Shown here: positions 37,615 to 46,900 of the stretch, piece after piece
How the letters are laid out: each line of letters begins with the position of its first letter
How positions within the stretch are numbered: the first letter of the stretch is position 1
Assembly (NCBI GenBank): GCA_028281025.1
Contig: JANQKR010000014.1
Location: forward strand, 1 to 64,000
DNA length: 64,000 nt
Source: Croceivirga sp.
Lineage (GTDB): Bacteria; Bacteroidota; Bacteroidia; Flavobacteriales; Flavobacteriaceae
Direction: 5' to 3'
Position numbers and translations under genes: made by a program
Notes under the pieces: generated by a model
The model's input: only the letters and a program-made list of their open reading frames with translations
Database searches by the model: none
Told to the model about the DNA's origin: nothing

Positions 37615-37650
37615 GAAGGCTTCCCTGTTTTTGAAGGCTTCCCTGTTTTT
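37615..37650 (+). repeat. Two perfect tandem copies of GAAGGCTTCCCTGTTTTT
   Basis: Both 18-base units are identical to each other and to the unit at 33990-34007. Being a multiple of three, they read through in the frame of the following gene as EGFPVFEGFPVF. No IS transposase is attached here. Confidence 0.85.
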
Positions 37651-37653
37651 GCA

Positions 37654-38172
37654 TATGCTTTTTTAGTGGATTGCTTTAGCCAAAAACTGTGTACCTATGC
37701 CAACGGTTTGACCAACGACCCCGTATCGGCCATGGATATTGTGCAACAAGTTTTTATTCTGGTATGGGAAAAACGCAGTCGGCTCAATGCCAATTTCCCC
37801 CTGTCCAATTTTTTGCACAAATGTGTATACAACGAGTTTGTTGACCAATATAGAAAACGACAGGCGGTAACACAATTGGAAAAAAAATATATTGAGGCCC
37901 TTAATATCATAGTCGAAGAAAGGGAATCGCTATTTGAAAAACAGATGGCCATTGTTAAAAGAGAAATACAAAAACTGCCCCCTAAATGCAAACAGGTATT
38001 TTTATTGAGCAAACAGGAAGGTTTGAGCAATATTGAGATTGCAGCGCACTTAGATCTATCCGTAAAATCGGTAGAAGGGCATATTACCAAAGCTTTTACT
38101 ATATTGCGAAGCAATATGAAAGACAATATGGCCAGCCTATTATTTCTGCTATTTTATAAGAGACCTGCCTAG
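37654..38172 (+). pseudogene. ECF-type RNA polymerase sigma factor, N-terminus replaced
   Basis: About 170 residues of a sigma-70 family protein of the Bacteroidota ECF type. Region 2 is FSQKLCTYANGLTNDPVSAM, DIVQQVFILVWEKRS, SNFLHKCVYNEFVDQYRKRQ; region 4 is LPPKCKQVFLLSKQEGLSNI, EIAAHLDLSVKSVEGHITKA. The first 15-25 residues of a normal ECF sigma are missing; instead an open frame from 37552 runs through the tandem 18-base repeat. Such sigma factors usually pair with FecR anti-sigma and SusC/SusD genes, none of which follow: the next sequence is an IS21 relic. Expression from 37552 would give a protein with a foreign 35-residue head. Confidence 0.7.
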
Positions 38173-38189
38173 ATTGCAAAATTCGGACG

Positions 38190-38360
38190 TGGTATACCAC
38201 CAAGTTCGGAACAAAGTGAGCCACCCGTGCCAGATGAAAGTGAGTATGGCTTGCCGGATTAAAATGAACCACCAAAAATCGTTTCTATTTGAGCTCATAA
38301 ATAATCTTTCTTTTCAGGAAAAGATTATGGCAAACAAGCAAATAGAGATGCGAAAAGTAA
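38190..38360 (+). mobile_element. Left-end relic of an IS21-family element
   Basis: The stretch GAGCCACCCGTGCCAGATGA (about 38219 onward), followed by AAAGTGAGTATGGCTTGCCG, resembles the repeated ends of IS21 elements. It is followed at 38327 by an ATG opening MANKQIEMRKVKTLL, the N-terminus of an IstA transposase. The gene then runs straight into the solo IS end at 38368. Only about 14 IstA residues remain. Confidence 0.55.
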
Positions 38361-38367
38361 AAACCCT

Positions 38368-38401
38368 GTTATTTTTAATTTACACACTTATCGGGATAGT
38401 G
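38368..38401. repeat. Solo IS end, copy of 13402-13435
   Basis: A 34-base sequence differing by one base from that at 13402-13435. It cuts the IstA relic here as the other copy cuts the phosphatase relic there. From 38402 to about 38600 there is no gene. Confidence 0.6.
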
Positions 38402-38599
38402 TCGTTTAACCCACAGATAGAGCAAATCTGAGTAGTTCATTTACACTGGTAACTTTAAAACGGCGAGGGTGGATAACTTTACCCGGCTCATCCAATAGTT
38501 ACCATATCCGTCTTGAAGCTCTTTATATTAGGAACCGGCTCAAGTTCCATGAATTTCTCTGGTTTTTTTTCGTGGACTTGATGGCATAGATTTCATGAA

Positions 38600-38874
38600 A
38601 AGGCATATCTACCTAAAAACATGCACGCTCCAGAAAGTGCGGAATTAGCTGCTGAAGCATAAGCATGGGTAAACACCATGCCTTCATTGGCCAACTTATC
38701 AATATTTGGTGTCTCGCATAAGTCAGATCCAGCATATCCTACATTCTTATAACCCATATCATCTATAAAAATCAATATAACATTCGGTTGGGACCACGCA
38801 GGTGTTGACACAACAAAGAAAGCTGCCAATACCAAGAAAGCTAAAGCCAATTTTTCTTTTATCATCTTATTCAT
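38600..38874 (-). pseudogene. N-terminal fragment of a sulfatase with destroyed active-site motif
   Basis: From the ATG complementary to 38872-38874 it encodes a signal peptide (LALAFLVLAAFFVVSTPAWS) and the start of a type I sulfatase: NVILIFIDDMGYKNVGYAGS, ETPNIDKLANEGMVFTHAYA, then SALSG at residues 78-82 where an active enzyme would have C-A-P-S-R. The Cys, Pro and Arg needed for formylglycine formation are all changed. The gene ends after about 90 residues. The start lies one base after the stop of a 48-codon frame. Confidence 0.85.
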
Positions 38875-38875
38875 T

Positions 38876-39025
38876 TTACTGCATTTTTTTATTCGCATAA
38901 TCCAAATCGCATTGACCCATAGCCGAATTAAAGGCACGTCTATCTTTTTTATCTTTCATATTTAGCAATCTTTTTTCAAGCTGTACCCAATACTGAAATC
39001 CTAACAAAAGACCTTCACTTTTCAT
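38876..39025 (-). CDS. Hypothetical 49-residue protein between two sulfatase genes
   Basis: A short frame from the ATG complementary to 39023-39025 to the stop complementary to 38876-38878: MKSEGLLLGFQYWVQLEKRL, then basic residues (NMKDKKDRRAFNS) and QCDLDYANKKMQ. It begins 2 bases after the upstream sulfatase stop and ends 1 base before the sulfatase fragment, so it is in a position to be translated. I do not recognise it; it might be a fragment of a larger lost protein. Confidence 0.4.
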   Translation of the reverse strand: MKSEGLLLGFQYWVQLEKRLLNMKDKKDRRAFNSAMGQCDLDYANKKMQ

Positions 39026-39027
39026 AA

Positions 39028-40932
39028 TTATTTACTGTGGTCGTACCCTGTTTCAACTTCAGGATTTTTACCCCATAAATTGTGGTATGGCAAATATCTT
39101 GTGTTAATCAAAGCCGATTTAATGTAAAATTGATTAAGGTCTCCTCTTCCCCTTAAGGCTATAAGTTCTTTTTCAATAGGTTTTGCCTTATCTCCCAAAT
39201 TTTGAAGCGTGGCATAAGCTATGAAATAATCATTTTTTACCTGTTCCAAAACAAACTGTAAGGCTTCTTCGTTTCTACTTATTTTCACCATGGTTTCTGC
39301 GCTCATAAGTCGTACTTCCATATTTTCGTTGGGATTTTTAAAATTTGATATGACAGCTTGAGGAGTGGTATCAATAAACTTTCTTTCAAACATTTGCAAT
39401 ACTCCAATTGTAGCCCAATAGCGAATAGCTGGTTCATCAGATTGCAAATACTTATTGATGTCATTCATATCTGCTGGAGTGGCCGTACTCGAAAGTGCGG
39501 CAGCTTCAATTACCGCCTCCACGGGTTGATTTGTATTTCTAACATAGTCATAAAAAGGTTCTGCCTCATCCTTTCTGCGCATGGACCAGGGATACAGCCC
39601 TAAATCTTTCTCTTTGACCATCAGTTCCAATAGCTTCGTTTTTAGTTTGGTGATTTTTTCTTGATGTTCCCGATTCTCAATTAAGTTTTCAATTTCGTAA
39701 GGGTCTTTTTGGGTATCAAAGAATTCCAATGCAGGGGTGGGTTCCCAAAACCGTTTTTGCAATGGTGTCACATTACCCAGGATATTGGCATTGTCCCAAC
39801 CTTGATATGAAGGCATTTGCCATTGATAGGATTGTCGGGTGCCATTGGGGTATGCCGAGTTAAAGTTCCATATGAGCTTATACCTGCCATCGGTCAACGC
39901 TCTGGAAGGAATAAAACTTTGCTCTTGGTTAGCTCTATATAAAAATAATTCTGATTTGGGTTCGGGTATTTCCTTACCCAAAAAAGGTCTTCCCAACATA
40001 AACTCAGGCTGCTTTTTGCCTATTAAATTTAATAATGTTGGAGCAAAATCCACAAAACCCACCAAGTTGTCATTTCTATTTGGAGCGGTGGTTTTGGCTA
40101 AATGCTCATATTTTTTAGGGAAACGCACCATAAGGGGAACGCGTGTGCCAGTATCGTAAACATAGGCTTTACCTCTAGGTAGGCAACCCCCATGGTCGGA
40201 GTAGAAAAATACGATAGTGTTTTCGGCCTCACCAGACTCTTCAAGCTCATCTAGTTTTTTCTTCACCCAGTTGTCCATCTCACTAACTGAATCATAATGC
40301 CAAGCGATATCATCTCGTATTTCCGGAACGTTTGGAAGATAGGGGGGTAATTCCACTGCTTCGGGACTAATAGCTCTAGGGGTTCTGTTCTTCGTGTTTC
40401 TTGTGGCTATACGTTTGGTGTGTGTGCCTGTGTAGTTAAACACTGCAAAAAAGGGTTGACCCTTGTCCGTTCTGTTCAGATAACTGGCCTCCTCGTTGGA
40501 TGTATTCCAGATGTTCTTTGGATAGTTCTTTGCATTGTAATCGGTCTTTCTATTGTTCGTACAGTAATAGCCTGCCTGCCTGAGGTATTTTGGGAAAAAA
40601 AAATCACTTGGCACCTCCCTTGCCTCTCTATGGAAATCCGTAGCCAACATCGGCGCATATATACTGGAAATCAAAGTGGAACGTGCTGGAGAGCACTGTG
40701 CACCATTTGAAAAGGCATTTGTAAATACAATCCCTTCTTTAGCGAACCTGTCTAGGGTAGGCGTAGTGGCTGTCTCATCACCGTAAGACGCTAATAACGG
40801 ACTCATATCCTCCACTACTAACCAAAGTATATTGGGCTTTTCTTCAAGTTTAGGTTCTTGGGCGCATGAAATGAGCAGTATGCAAATCAGCACTATTTTA
40901 AAAAATAAAGACAATCGGGTCATCATATTCAT
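39028..40932 (-). CDS. Type I sulfatase, heparan-N-sulfatase-like, with HEAT-like tail
   Basis: About 634 residues from an ATG that opens a lipoprotein signal (FFKIVLICILLISC); longer in-frame starts exist but lack sense. Motifs are NILWLVVEDMSPLLASYGDE, FSNGAQCSPARSTLISSIYA with C80 as formylglycine precursor, YFYSDHGG-like FFYSDHGGCLPRGKAYVYDT and RVPLMVRFPKKYE. This is the sulfamidase-like S1 subgroup. The C-terminal 170 residues (from about 460) are helical repeats (AIRYWATIGVLQMFER, EVRLMSAETMVKISRNEEAL) resembling HEAT repeats, common in this subgroup. It stands at the head of a small minus-strand group. Confidence 0.9.
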   Translation of the reverse strand: MNMMTRLSLFFKIVLICILLISCAQEPKLEEKPNILWLVVEDMSPLLASYGDETATTPTLDRFAKEGIVFTNAFSNGAQCSPARSTLISSIYAPMLATDFHREAREVPSDFFFPKYLRQAGYYCTNNRKTDYNAKNYPKNIWNTSNEEASYLNRTDKGQPFFAVFNYTGTHTKRIATRNTKNRTPRAISPEAVELPPYLPNVPEIRDDIAWHYDSVSEMDNWVKKKLDELEESGEAENTIVFFYSDHGGCLPRGKAYVYDTGTRVPLMVRFPKKYEHLAKTTAPNRNDNLVGFVDFAPTLLNLIGKKQPEFMLGRPFLGKEIPEPKSELFLYRANQEQSFIPSRALTDGRYKLIWNFNSAYPNGTRQSYQWQMPSYQGWDNANILGNVTPLQKRFWEPTPALEFFDTQKDPYEIENLIENREHQEKITKLKTKLLELMVKEKDLGLYPWSMRRKDEAEPFYDYVRNTNQPVEAVIEAAALSSTATPADMNDINKYLQSDEPAIRYWATIGVLQMFERKFIDTTPQAVISNFKNPNENMEVRLMSAETMVKISRNEEALQFVLEQVKNDYFIAYATLQNLGDKAKPIEKELIALRGRGDLNQFYIKSALINTRYLPYHNLWGKNPEVETGYDHSK

Positions 40933-41104
40933 TATTGATTTTAATCGTATCATTTTAAAAGTTCTGTTCTCATCATAGCAGGGCCAGTCTAAAATACCAA
41001 CAAACAAGACATATATCAAAGTTCGTCCAAAGCTAAAAGAACCCTTGGTCATTATCCAGGATTATTCAATAACCAACCAAAAACAACATCCTATGATGAT
41101 ACAA

Positions 41105-42589
41105 CTACTTTATATCCAAATAAGTACCTTGGTCGAATTTAAAAACTTCAGAGGGTTCTCTGGCCGTTTCAAACAAAGCTTCCATTTCATGTACGATTTC
41201 AGGAAATTCGTCGGCCACATTATTGGACTCTGAAACATCTTTAGAAAGATCGTAGAGCTCTATCTTGTTCCCATTCCTGAACACATTGTATTTTACGGCT
41301 TTCCAATTATCTTTTCGTATGGCCTGTCTCCCCCCTCTTTCGTGGAATTCCCAATAGAGGTACTCGTGCTTTTTCTGGGTTTTTACATCGCCTAACATTG
41401 TAGGCAAAAAGGAAATTCCATCTATATCTTTGTCAATATCGATTTCCGCGATTTCCGAAAATGTAGGAAGTACATCCCAAAATGCCGAAACATGGTCGGT
41501 CTTTGACCCTTTTTCGATTTTCCCCTTCCATTTTGCAATCATAGGTACCCGTATGCCACCTTCATATAAATCGCGTTTAAACCCTTTAAGTTCACCATTA
41601 CTATCAAAATATACAGGATCTGCTCCTCCTTCTTTATGGGGTCCATTATCAGATGTAAAAATAATCAAGGTATTTTCTGCAATACCCAATTCATCTACTT
41701 TCTGCACGATCTCTCCTACCTGTTGGTCTAGCAATTCAACCATGGCAGCAAAGGCTGCATGGGGTTCTTTTTGCGATTCGTAAGGACCTGTTCTATAATC
41801 TGGGCCCGTATCCAATCCCTTGAATTTTATTTCTGGTGGGTACAGTCCCCTATGTTTTTTCATCAACTCTTCCGGGGCAGCCAATTCAGCATGTGGAATG
41901 ATCGAAGCCACATATAGGAAAAATGGGTTTTCCCTATTCTTTGCCATAAAATCCATGGTCTTCTCATGAATCAACGTTGGGGCATATACCCCTTTACCAT
42001 TACTTTTGTTCTCTTCGATTACAATGGAATCTTTATTGGACCATAAATGCCTTGGATAATAATTATGACCAAATCTTTGACAGTTATATCCAAAAAAAGT
42101 ATCGAATCCTTGGTTAAGGGGATCGCCTTCCGAGCCTGGAAACCCCAATCCCCATTTGCCGAACGCCCCCGTAGCATAACCTGCTTCTTTTAGGGTCTCG
42201 GCAATCGTTAAAGTATTGTCGGGAATAGGGTACTGCCCTTCAGGCCGCATCTCCTTGTTACCCCTAACCGGTGTGTGCCCGGTATGCAATCCGGTCATTA
42301 ATGATGACCGGGAAGGTGCACAAACCGTACTTCCTGAATAATGTTGGGTAAACATCATTCCTTCTGCCGCTAGTTTGTCTATGTTTGGGGTCTGGAACTT
42401 GGACTGTCCATAGATTCCAACATCGCCATACCCCAAATCATCTGCCAAAATATAAATGATATTTGGTTTACCCTCTCTTTTCGCAGCAACGTTATGCGTT
42501 AAATTATGTTGTTTATTAGAACTTGTATTGCATGCCGTAATAAGTAAAAACGGCACACAATAAAGACCAATCTTTTTTATTCTCTTCAT
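41105..42589 (-). CDS. Type I arylsulfatase
   Basis: A 494-residue sulfatase lipoprotein (CVPFLLITAC). Motifs are NIIYILADDLGYGDVGIYGQ, GSTVCAPSRSSLMTGLHTGH with C90 as formylglycine precursor, AFGKWGLGFPGSEGDPLNQG, TSDNGPHKEGG and the closing IELYDLSKDVSESNNVADEF. The layout is that of arylsulfatase A-type enzymes, including those on carrageenan, fucoidan or ulvan. It lies 37 bases downstream of the SusC-SusD chimera and probably belonged to that operon. Confidence 0.93.
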   Translation of the reverse strand: MKRIKKIGLYCVPFLLITACNTSSNKQHNLTHNVAAKREGKPNIIYILADDLGYGDVGIYGQSKFQTPNIDKLAAEGMMFTQHYSGSTVCAPSRSSLMTGLHTGHTPVRGNKEMRPEGQYPIPDNTLTIAETLKEAGYATGAFGKWGLGFPGSEGDPLNQGFDTFFGYNCQRFGHNYYPRHLWSNKDSIVIEENKSNGKGVYAPTLIHEKTMDFMAKNRENPFFLYVASIIPHAELAAPEELMKKHRGLYPPEIKFKGLDTGPDYRTGPYESQKEPHAAFAAMVELLDQQVGEIVQKVDELGIAENTLIIFTSDNGPHKEGGADPVYFDSNGELKGFKRDLYEGGIRVPMIAKWKGKIEKGSKTDHVSAFWDVLPTFSEIAEIDIDKDIDGISFLPTMLGDVKTQKKHEYLYWEFHERGGRQAIRKDNWKAVKYNVFRNGNKIELYDLSKDVSESNNVADEFPEIVHEMEALFETAREPSEVFKFDQGTYLDIK

Positions 42590-42626
42590 TTAAGATGTAC
42601 TAAATTCTTCTATAAGTCCAAAAAAA

Positions 42627-43656
42627 TCAACCTCCTCTATACCCATTATTCGTAGGGTCGGTGTTCAAGAGGTTGGGATTTAGCAAAAGCTCACTTTGGG
42701 GAATAGGGAGCGGTACATGATAAGGTTGAATGTTGTCCCCCGGGTTATTGAATGATCTGTGTTGAACATTCTTTACGGTTTCCAACAATATTCCCCACCT
42801 AATCAAATCCATTCTTCGGTAACCTTCGGCGCACAATTCAAATTTTCGCTCATCATACATAGCTTCCCTAAATTCGATTTGAGATAGCCCACTCCATGTC
42901 TTGTCCGGTTCAAAAGCACGCTCACGTACACGATTTACATAAGCATATGCCCCCGATGGGCCATTCAGTTCATTTTCAGCCTCTGCGGCCATCAGATAAA
43001 TATCTCCCAAGCCAAAAACAATATAGTTTTCATTATGTCCAGATCTAGGAGAAGAGTTTTTCAAGTTCCAGTTTTTTCTGAAGTAAGGGAACTTTAGTTC
43101 ATATCCCAAATATTCTTTTACAATGGTGGCATCGTAGCGAAAATCATCCGGATCCCAATTGGCCTGATCTGCTAATTCAGGCAATGGCACTGCCCACCCA
43201 AACCCGGACATATCTTGATCAAGGGCCTGTAAATCACTTCTCAACAATTCCCATCTAGCCGGAGCCCCCGATCCGCCTGGGCGATTGTTCCTGTTTTTAG
43301 GTTCGTGCCGCAACCTGGGCTTATAATCATCAGTACGACTTGTTGAGCCGTCACTAAAAACAGAATCTGCAGTAAAATCTACTGCGAATATCTGTTCATC
43401 AATTTTGGTAGTAATCCCGATGGTGCGTGTTTGTTTGATGTATCCGATGTAAGAATATTCCAAAACATCTCCTTGTTTGGCGGTTATGGCATAATTGCCG
43501 TCAAAATCGGTAGGATCCCCCCGTTGGTGGTCCCACTGATTATAATAGTGACCCCGGAAGAGGCTGTCCGGATATTTCCGTGACGGTTTTTGTAATGGTC
43601 TTCTGAACATGACCAGAAAACCAAACGAACATAACCAAAAATAATAGTGGCCTCAT
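42627..43656 (-). pseudogene. SusC (N-terminus) to SusD (C-terminus) deletion chimera
   Basis: The ATG complementary to 43654-43656 opens a SusC-type signal peptide (MRPLLFLVMFVWFSGHVQ) and the CarboxypepD-like domain: ISGQPLPG..., DFDGNYAITAKQGDVLEYSY and IGYIKQTRTIGITTKIDEQI. Two G-run indels (near 43530 and 43512) break the frame in the first part. Immediately after TTKIDEQIFAV the sequence becomes SusD: DYKPRLRHEPKNRN, NENYIVFGLGDIYLMAAEAE, ERAFEPDKTW, EFREAMYDERKFELCAEGYR and a C-terminus NPTNNGYRG-like. About 930 residues of SusC and 300 of SusD are gone in one event. The junction is in frame. Confidence 0.88.
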
Positions 43657-43742
43657 TGTTTTTGTGTTCAGTTAATTTTCAGTTTTGACTTGTTACTTGG
43701 TTACAAACTTAAATTTTAAATAAAGCCTTAACATTATTTAAC

Positions 43743-43813
43743 GTCTCGCATAAGGGTCAAAAATGTCTCATGTCGTCTTTTTGCCAAACCCCAAATCGAG
43801 ACATTGAATGTCT
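43743..43813. promoter_or_regulatory. Candidate operator: perfect AGACATT-G-AATGTCT with further half-sites
   Basis: A perfect 7-1-7 inverted repeat lies at 43799-43813. A matching half-site AATGTCT is at 43762-43768 and a weaker GTCTCGCAT at 43743-43751. All lie in the divergent region between the former susC promoter (start 43656) and the HTCS gene, where autoregulation or HTCS binding would be expected. Inference only. Confidence 0.5.
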
Positions 43814-43846
43814 TGCAACATTTTTACCCCTTCTGTTGGATTTTTT

Positions 43847-43875
43847 TTGATTTTGCAACTTGAATGATAATTTTG
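43847..43875 (+). promoter_or_regulatory. Flavobacterial promoter for the HTCS gene
   Basis: TTG at 43847-43849 is followed after 18 bases by TAATTTTG at 43868-43875, matching the Bacteroidota -33/-7 consensus TTG-N17/19-TAnnTTTG. Transcription would start near 43882, giving a leader of about 75 bases. Confidence 0.6.
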
Positions 43876-43955
43876 TTATTGTGTTGATAATTTGACCTAT
43901 GTTTTATGTCAAATCAACAAAGCGCTTGAGTTTATTTCAAAAATGGAATTAAAGC

Positions 43956-46900
43956 ATGACTTTATTTGCAACCTATATCAAAAAATCCATTTATGCATTT
44001 GCCCTACTTTATTGTGTTCTTTTGACAGGACAATACATGCCACCTGAGTGGGAGAAGTTGTCTGTAAAAGGAGAAGAGTTCAATACCAGCACAAATATTG
44101 TTTATCAAGACAGGATAGGATACCTATGGATTGGAACGAACCATGGCCTCTTTCGTTATGACGGACAAACTCTTGTTGAGTATTTGCAAGATGATTTCGA
44201 CAAACATTCACTGCCCAACAATACGGTAAACAGTATTTTAGAAGATGATTTTGGGAATTTGTGGATTGGAACTGAGAGTTATTTGACCCTATACCATAGG
44301 GGGGATAACAATTTTTATAGCTTTTACAAAGACAACTTTACAAGGGTCTTTAAAAGATTAAGCGATGGTACCATATATGCGAATTTGCGAAATATTGGAT
44401 ATGTAAAAATAACACCCAGTGAAGATGTCAAGAATCTTGTTTTTGAGACCTCCCATAATTATGTGAATTCGGTATCCCCGTTTTCTAATAACGGAACACT
44501 CAATGACATCCTAGAAGGTGACAGGGGCAAAATATGGATTGCCTCAGATAATGGCATTTTTTGTTCGGATGGAAAAGCCATTGTCAAAAGCTCCTTTACA
44601 GAGAGCACCTTATCATTGATGGCCCATACGGATAATAGCTTTCTGGCATTGACCAACAAAGGACTGTTTAGACTGTCTTACCAAGAGGACAGTAATGATT
44701 TACATATCATAGAGCACCATACCATTGATTTGGATAAGTCCGAAGCACCCATTATGCTCGCACAAGATGGAACCAATGACTACCACTATGCTCTTACACA
44801 GAAAAAGATTGTACGGTCTGTACATGAACCCAATGAACTGGAAAAAATCATTGAAATATTGGAAACAGATAACTCGGGGGTTTCTTTAAATTTCAAATCA
44901 CTAATGGTCGACGAACATGAAAACATGTGGCTGGCTACATCAAAGGGAGTTTATATAAAAACCAAACAGGAAATGACTTTCAAAACAATTCCAATCCCCT
45001 TTCAGAATGACAAAAGGGTACGGTCGCTTTATATGAACGAAACCGGCACCCTTTATTTTGGTTCGGAAGATGGTTTTGTCTATTATGGTTCTCCTAACAA
45101 TTTTGAACAAGCAGAAATTGGCGGCAGCATTAGAACCATGATGTCCATGAAGGAAGAAAACAAACTATGGATAGGTGCTGGGAATGAAATTAGGCAATTA
45201 AACCTTAATGACTTATCCTCTAAAATCATTAAAACTTATAATGCCCCCGTACGCAATATACAGGCCATAGGCCCTAATGAGATTTGTGTAGGCCTTTGGA
45301 GCAAGGGAATTGATTTTGTCAATACTTCATCTGAAATATCTGACTTCAAAAAGAATCTGATAGCCAAAATAGGAAAGCAAAATGTGTCCACTTTGCATCT
45401 GGACAAATACAATAGGCTATGGATTGGCACTAGAGGAGAAGGTGTATTCTTGATTGATCTGGATGCCGAAGAACTTGTACATCTCTACCCAAGAAAAGGT
45501 AAAGGAATCAACTCCACAGCAATACTCTGTTTTTTAGAACTCAACGACAAAATGTATATCGGAACCCGGGGAGGAGGTGTCAATGTGTATGATTTTAAAA
45601 CTGAAAGATTCAGTATATATGGCAAAAAGCATGGATTGAATTCCCCTGTTGCAACTTCAATGGAGTCAGATTCCAAAGGAAATATTTGGATTATAACCAT
45701 CAAAGGGATCTCTCTTTTTGATCCTAAAGAAGGTACATTTACAAATTTCGGCTATAAAGACGGGCTTCAGCAAAACCAATTACTGTTCGTAAAACATATT
45801 AAGGACAAACAGGGTAACATATATTATACAGATGGTAATGGGGTTTCCGTCATTTATCCCGACAAATTCGAGAAAAAAGAAAAGCTGGCCCAAACCCTCA
45901 TTACTGGTTTTGAAATTTTGGAAACCTCAAATACTGTCAGTGACTCCCTGAACACTTCCCCAAAATCTATATTTCACGAACAAAAAACAATATTGCCTTA
46001 TGATAAGAACAATATCATAATAAAATTCACTTCGTTGGATTTTACCGCTCCTGAAAAAAACAAGTATGCCTACAAAATGGAAGGCGTGAACGATTATTGG
46101 ATCTATGGGGCTTCTAATGACAATGCTGTCAATTATAGTAACTTGAGCCCCGGCACCTATACCTTTAAAGTGAAGAGCACAAATAGCCACGGGGTTTGGA
46201 ACCATACCCCAGCCGAAATGAAACTGACCATCACACCTCCATTTTGGGGAAGTGACCTTGCCATTTTGACCTATGGTATTTTGTTTGTCACAATTACATT
46301 AATTACAGTTAAGCTGACCAAGAACTGGTTTCAGATGAAAAAGAATTTGGTGGCTGAAATGGTCAGTCATCAAAAGGACAATGAACTCCATAAAATGAAA
46401 ATGGTGTTTTTTACCGATATCTCCCATGAATTAAAAACACCTTTGACGCTAATACAAGGTACAATTGGCAAAGTAATTAGGGAGAAAAAATATAAACTCA
46501 AGGAAAATACGGCCAAACGAATCCACAGAAACGCTTTGCGCATTGGAAGATTGATAGACCAAATTATGGATATCAGGAAAAATGAAGTGGGTGTATTTGA
46601 ACTGAAGGTATGTAAGGGAGATATAGTAAGAGATTCAGAAAACCTGAAAAAAGCTTTCGACGATTTTTCCAGAATACATAATATCGAATACCATTTTAAG
46701 AGTGACCATGACAAAGTTGAAGCATATTATGACTTGGAGATATTGGAAAAAATATTGTTCAATCTCTTGTCCAACGCCTTTAAGTATACTGCTAAAAATG
46801 GCAGAATAGATGTTCTGCTCAAAAGAAGGTCAATAGGTTTGGAGCAAAGCATATTAAAAAAGATAAAGGTTGGCGATTATTTAGAGTTTTCAGTAATTGA

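Noticed and set aside
38600..38874. A serine-type sulfatase (Ser in place of Cys)
   Set aside because: Ser-type enzymes keep the Pro and Arg of S-x-P-x-R; here these are Leu and Gly and the gene is truncated.
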